Positions 1 through 8,086 of a stretch of 64,000 nt of DNA are shown here, piece by piece; position 1 is the stretch's first letter, and every line of letters starts with the position of its first letter. The notes beneath the pieces were generated by a model, which saw nothing but the letters and a program-made list of their open reading frames with translations, was not told the origin of the DNA and ran no database searches. The position numbers were made by a program, and so were the translations under genes. Where the stretch lies: contig CAJAVU010000021.1 in NCBI GenBank assembly GCA_903945495.1, forward strand, positions 335,594-399,593, in the 5' to 3' direction. This DNA is from an uncultured Flavobacteriales bacterium (GTDB lineage: Bacteria > Bacteroidota > Bacteroidia > Flavobacteriales_D > Crocinitomicaceae).

Positions 1-1809
1 GTAGGCAAATCCATTGTAAAACAATTCACTTGTCTTCAATTTGTTTGTCGTAAACACCAACGAACGTTTTGTGTTGAATGCGCTATCAATCAATAATTCT
101 TTTCCAACAAATGGAGCTGAAGGAGGAAGATTTTTGTTGTAATTCACACGTAAGAAATTGTAAATCGTCGGTGTAATATCCAAATGCGAAACAATTGATT
201 TCGATAATTTTCCTTCTTTTAACAAGGGCGAATAGATGAGAATTGGAACGTTGTATTTGGTTAATTTATTCGGTGCATACAATTCTGTACCGTGATCTCC
301 TGTGATAATGAAGATGGTATTTTCATACTCTTTTCGGAGTTTCCACGTCTCAAAAAAGTCACGTAGTTTTGCATCTGTATACGCAAATGAACCAAATTTA
401 CCAGCATTTTCCGCAATATTTAATCTTATTTCACGGTCTTTAATACGTTTTGATTTGCGTTTGACAATTCGTGTGTACTTGTTTTTATCTGGATAAACGA
501 ATGGATCGTGTGTTGAGATCGTCAGAAATACATCGAACAAAGGCTCTTCATTTTCTTCGGGTAAATTGACAAATGATTGCTTGAATAAATCTTCATCTGG
601 AAATCCCCAAGGACTTCCAATTGCTTCATTATGCGCAATCGCTTCTTCGGACCAATCGTCTACCAAGTAATCTGCTTTTTGGTAATTCATGAATCCGCGC
701 ATGTTCAAATACTCCAAATAAACGCCGCAGAAAAAACGTGTTTCGTAGGTCTTATTCAACAAGCGCATCAACGACCAATGATTCGGAAATTCGATTTGCT
801 GAAACACATTTCCGTCCATTACATTTGGAACCGAAGACAAGGTTGCTGGCAATACATTATGCGTACGTTGCGATGTCGAAAAGGTATTTGGAAAGTAAAG
901 TGATTTTTCAGAAAGCTCATCCAAAAACGGCATGATGTGTCCAGTTTTGTAAGCACGTTCACCACATAAATCAGATGACAAACTTTCGACAATAATGAAA
1001 ACGACATTGGGTGCTTTTCCGTTCGACGTTTTATTAAAATAAGGATCTAACGAACTTTTCGACGGTAATTTGTGCCACAAGGGAAACAAAGGATTCTCAT
1101 TCGAATTGGAATAAAAAGAAACATCCAATTGCTTGAAATCGCGTGGAAAAATTGTTTTGATATCTGATTCCGGTGTGAAACCATAACGAACACTTTGGTC
1201 AACAAACAAGATCAAACGATTGTTGGCGAGTCCTTCTTTTGCTAAATCATTGTCAAATTTGTTGTGCGCAAACGGAAGCATGAAAAAGGCGATGAAGCTT
1301 GCATAGAAAAGTAGCGTGGTTCGTTTGTTTTCAGAAGTGAGGCGTTTATTCAACCAAGAAGAGAGGTAAAAATAAAGCGCAAATATTCCGACTAAACTAA
1401 GAACCATTGCCACAGAAAGGCGCTCTTCAATACCAATAATCATCATCAATTCTTCAAACGAAAAGAAGAAAAACGATTCATCCAAGGGCTGAAACATCGT
1501 CATGTAATACTGATCCAATGCAATGCATGAAAACAATACAACAGAACCAATGAATGGAGCAAGGAAACGTTTTGGCCATTTGTTCCAAATACTGAAAAGC
1601 GCATTCAGGGATGAGGTTAAAATCCATACAGCTAAAACCAACCAAGCGTCGAATGCTAAACCAAACCAATTGACATGAAGCGAAGTGTCACGCGCAATCG
1701 AACTGTTTTGCAAAGAAAAATACAGGTAAATGCGTAACAACCATAGCAAGAGCAAAAGCGGTAAAAACCAACGTTGACTTAATCCAAAATGGTGTTTAAT
1801 TCGCTTCAA
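1..1809 (-). CDS. Sulfatase / LTA-synthase-like membrane hydrolase, C-terminus cut by window edge
   Basis: Not in the ORF track because the frame runs off the left edge; read by hand on the minus strand. The N-terminal third is hydrophobic with several membrane spans (for example FLPLLLLLWLLRIYL). It is followed by a periplasmic alkaline-phosphatase-fold domain with the sulfatase signatures NVVFIIVESLSSD (metal site and nucleophile region), TFSTSQRT and IFIITGDHG. Proteins of this form transfer or hydrolyse phospho- or sulfo-groups at the envelope (LTA synthase and phosphoethanolamine transferase relatives). An in-frame TGA lies just upstream and there is no ATG before the first membrane span, so I place the start at a TTG 20 nt after the asd stop. 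Same strand as asd, probably cotranscribed. The exact substrate is unknown. Confidence 0.8.
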   Translation of the reverse strand, partial: MKRIKHHFGLSQRWFLPLLLLLWLLRIYLYFSLQNSSIARDTSLHVNWFGLAFDAWLVLAVWILTSSLNALFSIWNKWPKRFLAPFIGSVVLFSCIALDQYYMTMFQPLDESFFFFSFEELMMIIGIEERLSVAMVLSLVGIFALYFYLSSWLNKRLTSENKRTTLLFYASFIAFFMLPFAHNKFDNDLAKEGLANNRLILFVDQSVRYGFTPESDIKTIFPRDFKQLDVSFYSNSNENPLFPLWHKLPSKSSLDPYFNKTSNGKAPNVVFIIVESLSSDLCGERAYKTGHIMPFLDELSEKSLYFPNTFSTSQRTHNVLPATLSSVPNVMDGNVFQQIEFPNHWSLMRLLNKTYETRFFCGVYLEYLNMRGFMNYQKADYLVDDWSEEAIAHNEAIGSPWGFPDEDLFKQSFVNLPEENEEPLFDVFLTISTHDPFVYPDKNKYTRIVKRKSKRIKDREIRLNIAENAGKFGSFAYTDAKLRDFFETWKLRKEYENTIFIITGDHGTELYAPNKLTKYNVPILIYSPLLKEGKLSKSIVSHLDITPTIYNFLRVNYNKNLPPSAPFVGKELLIDSAFNTKRSLVFTTNKLKTSELFYNGFAY

Positions 1810-1828
1810 TTCTTCGTATAAAGATGCG

Positions 1829-2815
1829 TTAGATCAATCCTTTCTCAATCAATAATTTTCCGATTTGAACAGCATTTGTAGCGGCTCCTTTACGTAAATT
1901 ATCTGCCACAATCCACAAGTTTAAGGTATTTGCTTGTGATTCATCACGGCGAATGCGACCAACAAAAACGTCATCTTTTCCTTCTGCATATTTCGGCATT
2001 GGATACGAATAGGTTGTTGGATCATCTTTCAAGGTAATTCCGCTTTGTTCATGCAATAACTTGCGCACATCTGCTAAGTCAAAATCGTTTTCAAATTCGA
2101 TATTCACCGCTTCTGAGTGACCTCCAACAACAGGAACACGAACAGCAGTTGCCGTTACATTGATTGCAGGATCTAATATTTTCTTTGTCTCATTCGTCAA
2201 TTTCATTTCTTCTTTCGTGTAACCGTTGTCTACGAAAGAATCACATTGAGGAATACAGTTTTTATCAATTGGGTAATTGTAAGCCATGTCGCCATTGATT
2301 CCATTACGTTCATTTTCCATTTGCTGAACCGCTTTTACACCTGTTCCAGTGATAGATTGATACGTAGAAACAACAACGCGTTTCACTTTATATGCTTTGT
2401 GCAGAGGTGACAAAGTCAAAACAAGTTGAATCGTACTACAATTTGGGTTTGCAATAATTTTATCAGTTGCTGTTAATTCATTCCCATTGATTTCTGGAAC
2501 GATTAACTTCTTTGTTGGATCCATTCTCCAAGCTGAAGAATTGTCGATCACAGTTGTACCAACCTCAGCAAACTTAGGAGCCCATTCCAATGAAGTATCT
2601 CCACCTGCCGAAAAAATTGCCACATCTGGTCGCATGTTCACAGCTGTTTCCAAACCTACAACTTTGAATTTTAAACCACCAAAATCGATTTCAGTACCAA
2701 CCGATTTTTCTGAGGCAACAGGAATTAATTCTGTAATTGGAAAATTTTGCTCACGCAAAACTTGTAATAGCACGTTTCCAACCATTCCTGTAGCACCAAC
2801 AACCGCAACTTTCAT
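1829..2815 (-). CDS. asd: Aspartate-semialdehyde dehydrogenase
   Basis: Reduces aspartyl-4-phosphate to aspartate-4-semialdehyde with NADPH, the branch-point step to lysine/diaminopimelate, threonine and methionine. The N-terminal Rossmann motif GATGMVG (residues 8-14), the catalytic cysteine in NPNCST (Cys126) and the general-base histidine in GGHSEAV (His233) are all present. The 328-residue length is normal for the family. The start is an ATG preceded by a TAATTTTG promoter-like box. The gene is divergent from the lamin-tail-domain gene, and the partial sulfatase gene follows 20 nt downstream on the same strand. Confidence 0.97.
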   Translation of the reverse strand: MKVAVVGATGMVGNVLLQVLREQNFPITELIPVASEKSVGTEIDFGGLKFKVVGLETAVNMRPDVAIFSAGGDTSLEWAPKFAEVGTTVIDNSSAWRMDPTKKLIVPEINGNELTATDKIIANPNCSTIQLVLTLSPLHKAYKVKRVVVSTYQSITGTGVKAVQQMENERNGINGDMAYNYPIDKNCIPQCDSFVDNGYTKEEMKLTNETKKILDPAINVTATAVRVPVVGGHSEAVNIEFENDFDLADVRKLLHEQSGITLKDDPTTYSYPMPKYAEGKDDVFVGRIRRDESQANTLNLWIVADNLRKGAATNAVQIGKLLIEKGLI

Positions 2816-2838
2816 AATTATTTAATTTAAACTTATGC

Positions 2839-2846
2839 CAAAATTA
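2839..2846 (-). promoter_or_regulatory. Bacteroidota -7 box for asd
   Basis: TAATTTTG on the minus strand matches the Bacteroidota -7 consensus TAnnTTTG and ends 23 nt before the asd ATG. I find no clear TTG/TTTG -33 element 17-23 nt upstream, so the call rests on the -7 box and its position. Confidence 0.45.
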
Positions 2847-2875
2847 GTATATTTAGCAGCATAGAAAAGAATCGA

Positions 2876-5464
2876 ATGAAATACTTTTTGACCTTTGTTA
2901 TTTTCTTAACTGCTCTAAGACTACAGGCGCAATTAAATGACAATTTTACAGATGGAAATTTTTCAGCAAATCCAGCGTGGATAGGCGATGACTCAGTATA
3001 CACAGTTGTGGATGTTGCGGGTGATATGCATTTGCGTTCAAACAAACTCCAAACGAATTCCAGCTTTTATTTAGCAACTCCTAGCACACAAGCGTCAAAT
3101 GCACAATGGGAATTGTATTCGAATTTAACGTTCAATACATCAAGCGCGAATTATGTTGACATTTACTTAATGTCCGATCAAGCCAATTTATTAAGTGGAA
3201 CCTTGAATGGCTATTTCGTGCGTATTGGCGGTACAACTGATGAAATTTCGCTATACAGAAAAGTAGCGGGAACAGCTGTGAAAATTATTGATGGAACGGA
3301 TGGGATTTGCAATGTGAGCAACAATACCCTAAAAATTAAAGTGATTCGAACAACGGCAAACGATTGGACCTTGTCGAGAGATATTACTGGAACGGGAACA
3401 AGTTATTTTACGGAGGGAACCATCAACGATGCTACAATTGCAACAAGTAGTTTTTTTGGTATTTCAATTACGCAATCAACAGCATCTTTTTTCCAAAAAC
3501 ACTTCTTCGACGACATCTATGTTGGACCAATCATTTTGGATGTTACACCACCTGTTTTACTTTCTGCAACGGCAATTTCGGCAACACAAGTAGATGTTTT
3601 ATTTGACGAAAATTTGGACCAAACAAGTGCTGAAACAGTTGCGAATTTTGACATTCAACCCTTTGTTTCCATTGCGTCAGCATTACGCGATGCTACTAAT
3701 TTAAGTTTGGTGCATTTGACAGTGACAGCTCCTTTAACGAATGGAAGTTCGTATCAACTATTTGCGCAAAATGTGGAAGATATTGCATTGAATGCAGCTG
3801 GAATTCAATCAACAAACTTTAGCTATTTAGTGGCCGAAACTCCTGCAATTGGTGACGTAATCATTAATGAATTTATGTGTGACGAATCTCCGAGTGTAGG
3901 ACTTCCAGCAGTTGAGTATGTTGAAATTTATAATAAGTCGACTAAGTACTTCAATATCCAAGATTGGAAATTGGGTGATGCTGCTTCGGATGGTACGGTT
4001 CAAAATGGTTGGTTGTACCCTGGGCAACATATAATTCTGTGTTCAACAGCAAATATAGATTCGTTCCCAATCATGACAGCCGCGGCAGTAACAAGTTTTC
4101 CTAGCTTGAACAATGCAGGAGACGATATCGTTTTGAAAACAGACACAGGCATTGAATTGGATCGAATTTCGTATACGGATGATTGGTACCAAGATCCAAC
4201 CAAATCCGATGGTGGATATTCCATTGAATTAATCAATCCAAATGACCCATGTTCCGCAGCGGACAATTGGAGAGCAAGCAATGGAATTCTTGGAGGTTCA
4301 CCAGGTGCTCAAAATTCAGTGTATGATATCACTGCAGATTCACAAAATCCATTTATTACGGAATTAATTGCCCTTTCGCCGAATCTCTTGACCATCAACT
4401 TTTCAGAAGGAATGGATTCAACCTTGTTGGCAGATGCACTTGTTTCTGTAAATCCAACCTTAACACTTTCGAATACGTATATTTTAGATCCATTTCCAAC
4501 TACGGTTACGTTTGAATTCAATGAGAATTTAGTTGGAAGTCAAACCTATGCAATTTCGCTACAAAATGTAGGCGATTGTTGGTTAAACACGACCAATTTA
4601 AACGGAATATTTGTTTTACCAGAAAATCCAGTAAAGGGCGATATTGTAGTGAATGAAATTCTCTTTGATCCTTATACTGGCGGTTATGATTGGATTGAGT
4701 TGTTGAATACATCAAACAAAACAATCGATTTAAAAGATTGGCAAGTAGCGAATTATGACAACGACACAATTGACAATAACAAGGTAATTGCAAATCATTA
4801 TATTCTTTCACCGGGAGAGTATGTAGTACTTGGGAAAGATTCCAATTTTGTCAAAATGAATTATCCAGTAACGATTCCAGGCACCTTTATTCAAATGGAT
4901 TTACCGAGTTTGAATGTAGACTCGAGTACGGTTTATTTGATTTGGAATTTTCAAGTAATGGATAAAGTTTCATACACAAGTGACTGGCATTTTGCATTGT
5001 TGGATGTGACAGATGGAGTTTCACTTGAACGAATAGATCCAGATGGAGTTTCTGATAATTCTTCAAATTGGCATTCGGCTGCTGAAGCAATTGGTTTTGC
5101 AACACCGGGTGGAAAAAATTCGCAATATTATCCAGCGATTTCAAACGGAGAATTCAATTTTACAAGTGAAACGATATCTCCTGACAATGATGGATTTGAA
5201 GATGTGTTGATTGTAAGTTACACGATGAATGAACCTGGATTATTGGGGAAATTCACTATTTACGATGACCGTGGCCGTTTAATTAAATCTTTGTTCTCAA
5301 ATGAATTATTAGCAACAAGTGGAACCTTTTCATGGGATGGCGTTACAGATGAAAATGTGAAAGCCAGTATTGGAACCTATGTTGCAGTTTTTGAATCCTT
5401 TTCTTTGGATGGTGAAACAAAATTTTCAAAAACCAAAGCCTTTGTTGTAGCTGGTAAGCTTTAA
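2876..5464 (+). CDS. Secreted lamin-tail-domain protein with Ig-like and FlgD-like domains
   Basis: 862 residues with a signal peptide (MKYFLTFVIFLTALRLQAQ). Domain reading: an N-terminal beta-rich, lectin-like region (about 20-215); an SbsA-type Ig-like domain starting near DVTPPVLLSA (about 221-320); a first lamin-tail domain starting GDVIINEFM (about 325-465); a second SbsA-like domain (about 490-580); a second lamin-tail domain starting GDIVVNEILFDP (about 588-745); and a C-terminal FlgD-like Ig fold beginning SPDNDGFEDV (about 765-862). It is probably a cell-surface or secreted adhesive or nucleic-acid-associated protein. The C-terminus lacks the usual type A PNP motif, though SPDNDG resembles the start of type B T9SS domains. 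It is followed 11 nt later by a small barrel protein, suggesting an operon. Confidence 0.8.
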   Translation: MKYFLTFVIFLTALRLQAQLNDNFTDGNFSANPAWIGDDSVYTVVDVAGDMHLRSNKLQTNSSFYLATPSTQASNAQWELYSNLTFNTSSANYVDIYLMSDQANLLSGTLNGYFVRIGGTTDEISLYRKVAGTAVKIIDGTDGICNVSNNTLKIKVIRTTANDWTLSRDITGTGTSYFTEGTINDATIATSSFFGISITQSTASFFQKHFFDDIYVGPIILDVTPPVLLSATAISATQVDVLFDENLDQTSAETVANFDIQPFVSIASALRDATNLSLVHLTVTAPLTNGSSYQLFAQNVEDIALNAAGIQSTNFSYLVAETPAIGDVIINEFMCDESPSVGLPAVEYVEIYNKSTKYFNIQDWKLGDAASDGTVQNGWLYPGQHIILCSTANIDSFPIMTAAAVTSFPSLNNAGDDIVLKTDTGIELDRISYTDDWYQDPTKSDGGYSIELINPNDPCSAADNWRASNGILGGSPGAQNSVYDITADSQNPFITELIALSPNLLTINFSEGMDSTLLADALVSVNPTLTLSNTYILDPFPTTVTFEFNENLVGSQTYAISLQNVGDCWLNTTNLNGIFVLPENPVKGDIVVNEILFDPYTGGYDWIELLNTSNKTIDLKDWQVANYDNDTIDNNKVIANHYILSPGEYVVLGKDSNFVKMNYPVTIPGTFIQMDLPSLNVDSSTVYLIWNFQVMDKVSYTSDWHFALLDVTDGVSLERIDPDGVSDNSSNWHSAAEAIGFATPGGKNSQYYPAISNGEFNFTSETISPDNDGFEDVLIVSYTMNEPGLLGKFTIYDDRGRLIKSLFSNELLATSGTFSWDGVTDENVKASIGTYVAVFESFSLDGETKFSKTKAFVVAGKL

Positions 5465-5475
5465 ACAAAACATGT

Positions 5476-5955
5476 ATGAGGACTTTTCTAATCGTCATTT
5501 TCGGAATGACAATTTCATTTGTTGCATATAATCAGCAATACAATGTTGCACTTGGTATTAAAGGTGGATACCATTATAACGGCGGTGCTTCCTTAAGTCT
5601 AAAACATTTTGTTAGAAGCAATGGCGCTTTTGAATGGAATTTTGGAGGAGGAAAAAATGATTTGTGGCTCCAAGGACTTTTTGAAATGAATTATCCTTTG
5701 AGCAAAGGTGTAGAATGGTATTGGGGAGCAGGCGCTGATTTTGGAACGTGGAGAAATGGCTTTCAATTTTACAGTAAACCAAATCAATCTTACTATTCTG
5801 GTGTGTGGGGTGGAGTTGAAGGTGTAATCGGTTGGGAATACACGTTTAAGCAAGCTCCAATTAACTTAGCAATGGACATTGGCCCAACGGTTCGGGTGTA
5901 TCCTTATTTTGGTGTTACAATTTGTGGAGGAATGGCGCTTCGATATGCGTTTTAA
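5476..5955 (+). CDS. Small exported beta-barrel-like protein
   Basis: 159 residues with an N-terminal hydrophobic signal (MRTFLIVIFGMTISFVAYNQ). The rest alternates polar and aromatic residues rich in Gly, Tyr and Trp, and ends in a terminal phenylalanine (LRYAF), the typical outer-membrane barrel C-terminus. I recognise no family. The 11-nt gap after the lamin-tail-domain gene suggests cotranscription. It could be an OmpW- or OmpA-barrel-sized porin or a periplasmic beta protein; function unknown. Confidence 0.6.
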   Translation: MRTFLIVIFGMTISFVAYNQQYNVALGIKGGYHYNGGASLSLKHFVRSNGAFEWNFGGGKNDLWLQGLFEMNYPLSKGVEWYWGAGADFGTWRNGFQFYSKPNQSYYSGVWGGVEGVIGWEYTFKQAPINLAMDIGPTVRVYPYFGVTICGGMALRYAF

Positions 5956-6048
5956 GAGGATAGTTTTTAGCGTCAGCTTATTTCGTTAGAATGGCGAATT
6001 TTGGCTAAAAACATGAGATATATCATTCATTATAAGGATAAGAAACCT

Positions 6049-6056
6049 TAACTTTG
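6049..6056 (+). promoter_or_regulatory. Bacteroidota -7 box upstream of the 184-residue barrel gene
   Basis: TAACTTTG fits TAnnTTTG and ends 21 nt before the ATG. No convincing -33 TTTG is visible. A long-loop inverted repeat (TTTTTAGC / GCTAAAAA, about 5964-6011) lies between this box and the previous gene. Confidence 0.4.
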
Positions 6057-6077
6057 TCCATACATAATTAAGAAAAC

Positions 6078-6632
6078 ATGAAAAAAGTATTATCAATTAT
6101 TGCAATTGCGATGCTATCAAATTTAGCAAACGCGCAAGCATTCGAAAACAAAGGAAATTACGTAAATTTTGGATTTGGATTAGATCCAACGGGAAGAGTA
6201 GCTGCAACTTTTGTTGGCTATAATTATTACAATATAGGTCCACTAGTTGTTGGATACGAAAGAGGAATCACAGAAAAACTTGGAATTGGTCGTTTAGGAG
6301 TTGGTGGAATTATTGGGCATTCTTTTCAAGGAGAGAAATATGGGACTTATAAAACACATTGGACACGTACAACGGTTATTTTAAGATGTGCCTATCACTT
6401 TGATTTTAACATCGATAAAATGGATGTGTATGCTGGTGTAGGAGCAGGAACACATATTTATAGTAGAGAGAGTACGAATGATGCATCGTATATTACTTCT
6501 TCTGGAAGAATTGGTGCTACGCATTATGTATTTGGTGGAATTCGTTACTATTTCTCCAACAATTTAGGCGTTTATGCTGAGGTTGGAGATGGTTTAGCAA
6601 CATTCCACGGAGGACTTGTTCTGAAGTTCTAA
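6078..6632 (+). CDS. Outer-membrane beta-barrel protein
   Basis: 184 residues with a clear signal peptide (MKKVLSIIAIAMLSNLANAQ) and a body of short amphipathic beta strands with turn glycines, ending GGLVLKF with a terminal phenylalanine. This is the pattern of small eight-stranded Bacteroidota barrels (OmpW/OmpA-barrel-like). It has its own predicted promoter box and a strong intrinsic terminator, so it is probably monocistronic. No specific substrate can be inferred. Confidence 0.65.
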   Translation: MKKVLSIIAIAMLSNLANAQAFENKGNYVNFGFGLDPTGRVAATFVGYNYYNIGPLVVGYERGITEKLGIGRLGVGGIIGHSFQGEKYGTYKTHWTRTTVILRCAYHFDFNIDKMDVYAGVGAGTHIYSRESTNDASYITSSGRIGATHYVFGGIRYYFSNNLGVYAEVGDGLATFHGGLVLKF

Positions 6633-6651
6633 CAACAAAAGAATTTATTAT

Positions 6652-6682
6652 AAAGCGCTTCGAGAGAAGCGCTTTTCTTTTT
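6652..6682 (+). terminator. Intrinsic terminator
   Basis: Perfect 10-bp stem AAAGCGCTTC / GAAGCGCTTT with a GAGA tetraloop, followed by TCTTTTTG. It lies 20 nt after the barrel gene stop and just before the promoter box of the LETM1-related gene. Confidence 0.85.
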
Positions 6683-6686
6683 GTTG

Positions 6687-6694
6687 TAATTTTG
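6687..6694 (+). promoter_or_regulatory. Possible -7 box, near-leaderless
   Basis: TAATTTTG matches TAnnTTTG and ends only 6 nt before the chosen ATG of the LETM1-related gene, directly after the preceding terminator. No -33 element seen. If used, transcription would start at or near the start codon. Confidence 0.35.
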
Positions 6695-6700
6695 TTTCCA

Positions 6701-7975
6701 ATGAATTCAAAAATGTTGCAACCAGGTTCCAAAGGATGGATTAACAAATATTTCGATTTGGTAGAAAAAAACCAATTCGATTTAATGTGTGATTTGCCAG
6801 ATGAGGTGGATAAACATTCGTTTATGCATGCTGCTTTGGGTAGAACAGGAATTATTTTTGGATTTCCTTCTCGCTTGCAATTTGCCAAGGAATTGGATGA
6901 TTCGAAATGGACATCAGAGGAAAAGTTGAAGCTACTTTTGTTTGAATGCCATTTATTTGCTTACAAGGTGAATCTTGCCGATCCAAATCAATTTAGCAAA
7001 GAAGATTTTATTAATGCACTTGTTGACTTTTACGGGAAATACAATGCACGATCGATTTCTAAAATCTTTACCTTCTTTTTAAAAGAAACAAAAGTTGAAA
7101 AGTTGGAGGCTGTTCTTGCAAAACGTGTGGACATCAAAGCCAATTTCTTAGAAAATCGTTTTTGGGTTAACTACCTGAACAATGTGTTTATTTACCTCGA
7201 TGTTATTTTGTTCAATGATTTCATGGAGCACCGCAAGAAAAGTACATTTTATAATTACGATGAGCTGGCGATGAATGCCTTAACTGCTATTACCTTGGCA
7301 GCTTATTCAGATGGTGAAATTGAGTCGCAAGAAAAGTCAATGTTTTCTGTGTTTTTAGCTTCGGCAAATTTATCGGATATCCACAGAGATCTAGCAGAGT
7401 CGCGCTTTAAATCAGGAGCAAGTTTTGATGATTTTACAGATGTAGTTGAATCGAATTGGTTGTTTAAACGCTTTTTGGTTGACTTGTCTTCGTTTGTTAT
7501 TTTTTCGAACCACGAAGCCGATATTGAAGAAAAGAAATACTTAGCTCAACTTGGCGAAAAATTGGGTTTAACAGAACTCGAATTGAACGAATCATTGGCG
7601 TTGACTGAGCAATTTATTTTGACCAATCAAAGCACAATACCCTTTCTGAACAATTCTACTTCCGTGGAAAAGGTGTATAGTAGTTTATCGAAAAGATGGG
7701 TGAAGATTCTTGGAAGAAATAAGGATAAACTTGCTGTAGAATTAAAACAAAGTAAAGAACTTGTTCAACTCATCCGAAAATCAACTACAACGGAATTAAG
7801 CAAAGAAGAAAAAGAAGCTGTAAAAACACAATTTAAGGATCTGGTCAAATCAATGCCTTCCTTGGCTATTTTTATGTTGCCTGGAGGTGCTGTGTTACTT
7901 CCAATTGTTCTAAAGGTAATCCCAGATCTAATTCCTTCTGCTTTCAGGGATAATGAGGTTGATAAAGAAAAATAA
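6701..7975 (+). CDS. LETM1-related protein with TerB-like helical domain
   Basis: The ORF track begins at an upstream TTG; I prefer the ATG three codons later (MNSKMLQPGSKGWINKYF). 424 residues, largely alpha-helical. Residues about 185-300 resemble a TerB-like acidic helical domain (AYSDGEIESQEKSMF). The C-terminus (about 370-415) contains PSLAIFMLPGGAVLLPI and DLIPSAF, which match the conserved LETM1 core (compare FLLPVAVK.FPNMLPSTF in mitochondrial LETM1). Flavobacterial proteins of this layout are annotated as LETM1-related biofilm-associated proteins, from memory of the family name. Ion transport is not demonstrated. It probably associates with the inner membrane through the C-terminal hydrophobic stretch. 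Transcribed alone after a terminator. Confidence 0.7.
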   Translation: MNSKMLQPGSKGWINKYFDLVEKNQFDLMCDLPDEVDKHSFMHAALGRTGIIFGFPSRLQFAKELDDSKWTSEEKLKLLLFECHLFAYKVNLADPNQFSKEDFINALVDFYGKYNARSISKIFTFFLKETKVEKLEAVLAKRVDIKANFLENRFWVNYLNNVFIYLDVILFNDFMEHRKKSTFYNYDELAMNALTAITLAAYSDGEIESQEKSMFSVFLASANLSDIHRDLAESRFKSGASFDDFTDVVESNWLFKRFLVDLSSFVIFSNHEADIEEKKYLAQLGEKLGLTELELNESLALTEQFILTNQSTIPFLNNSTSVEKVYSSLSKRWVKILGRNKDKLAVELKQSKELVQLIRKSTTTELSKEEKEAVKTQFKDLVKSMPSLAIFMLPGGAVLLPIVLKVIPDLIPSAFRDNEVDKEK

Positions 7976-8086
7976 CACGTGTTTAAAAAGTTATTTATTG
8001 TTTAATTTACGGCAATAATGTTAAATTAACAACATTTAGCTAAATCCGTTTAGTTATCTCAAAATGAATGTTCTAACTTAGCATTC

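Noticed and set aside
6701-7975. Tellurite-resistance determinant from the TerB-like domain
   Set aside because: No other ter genes are present, and the LETM1-like C-terminus places it in a different family.
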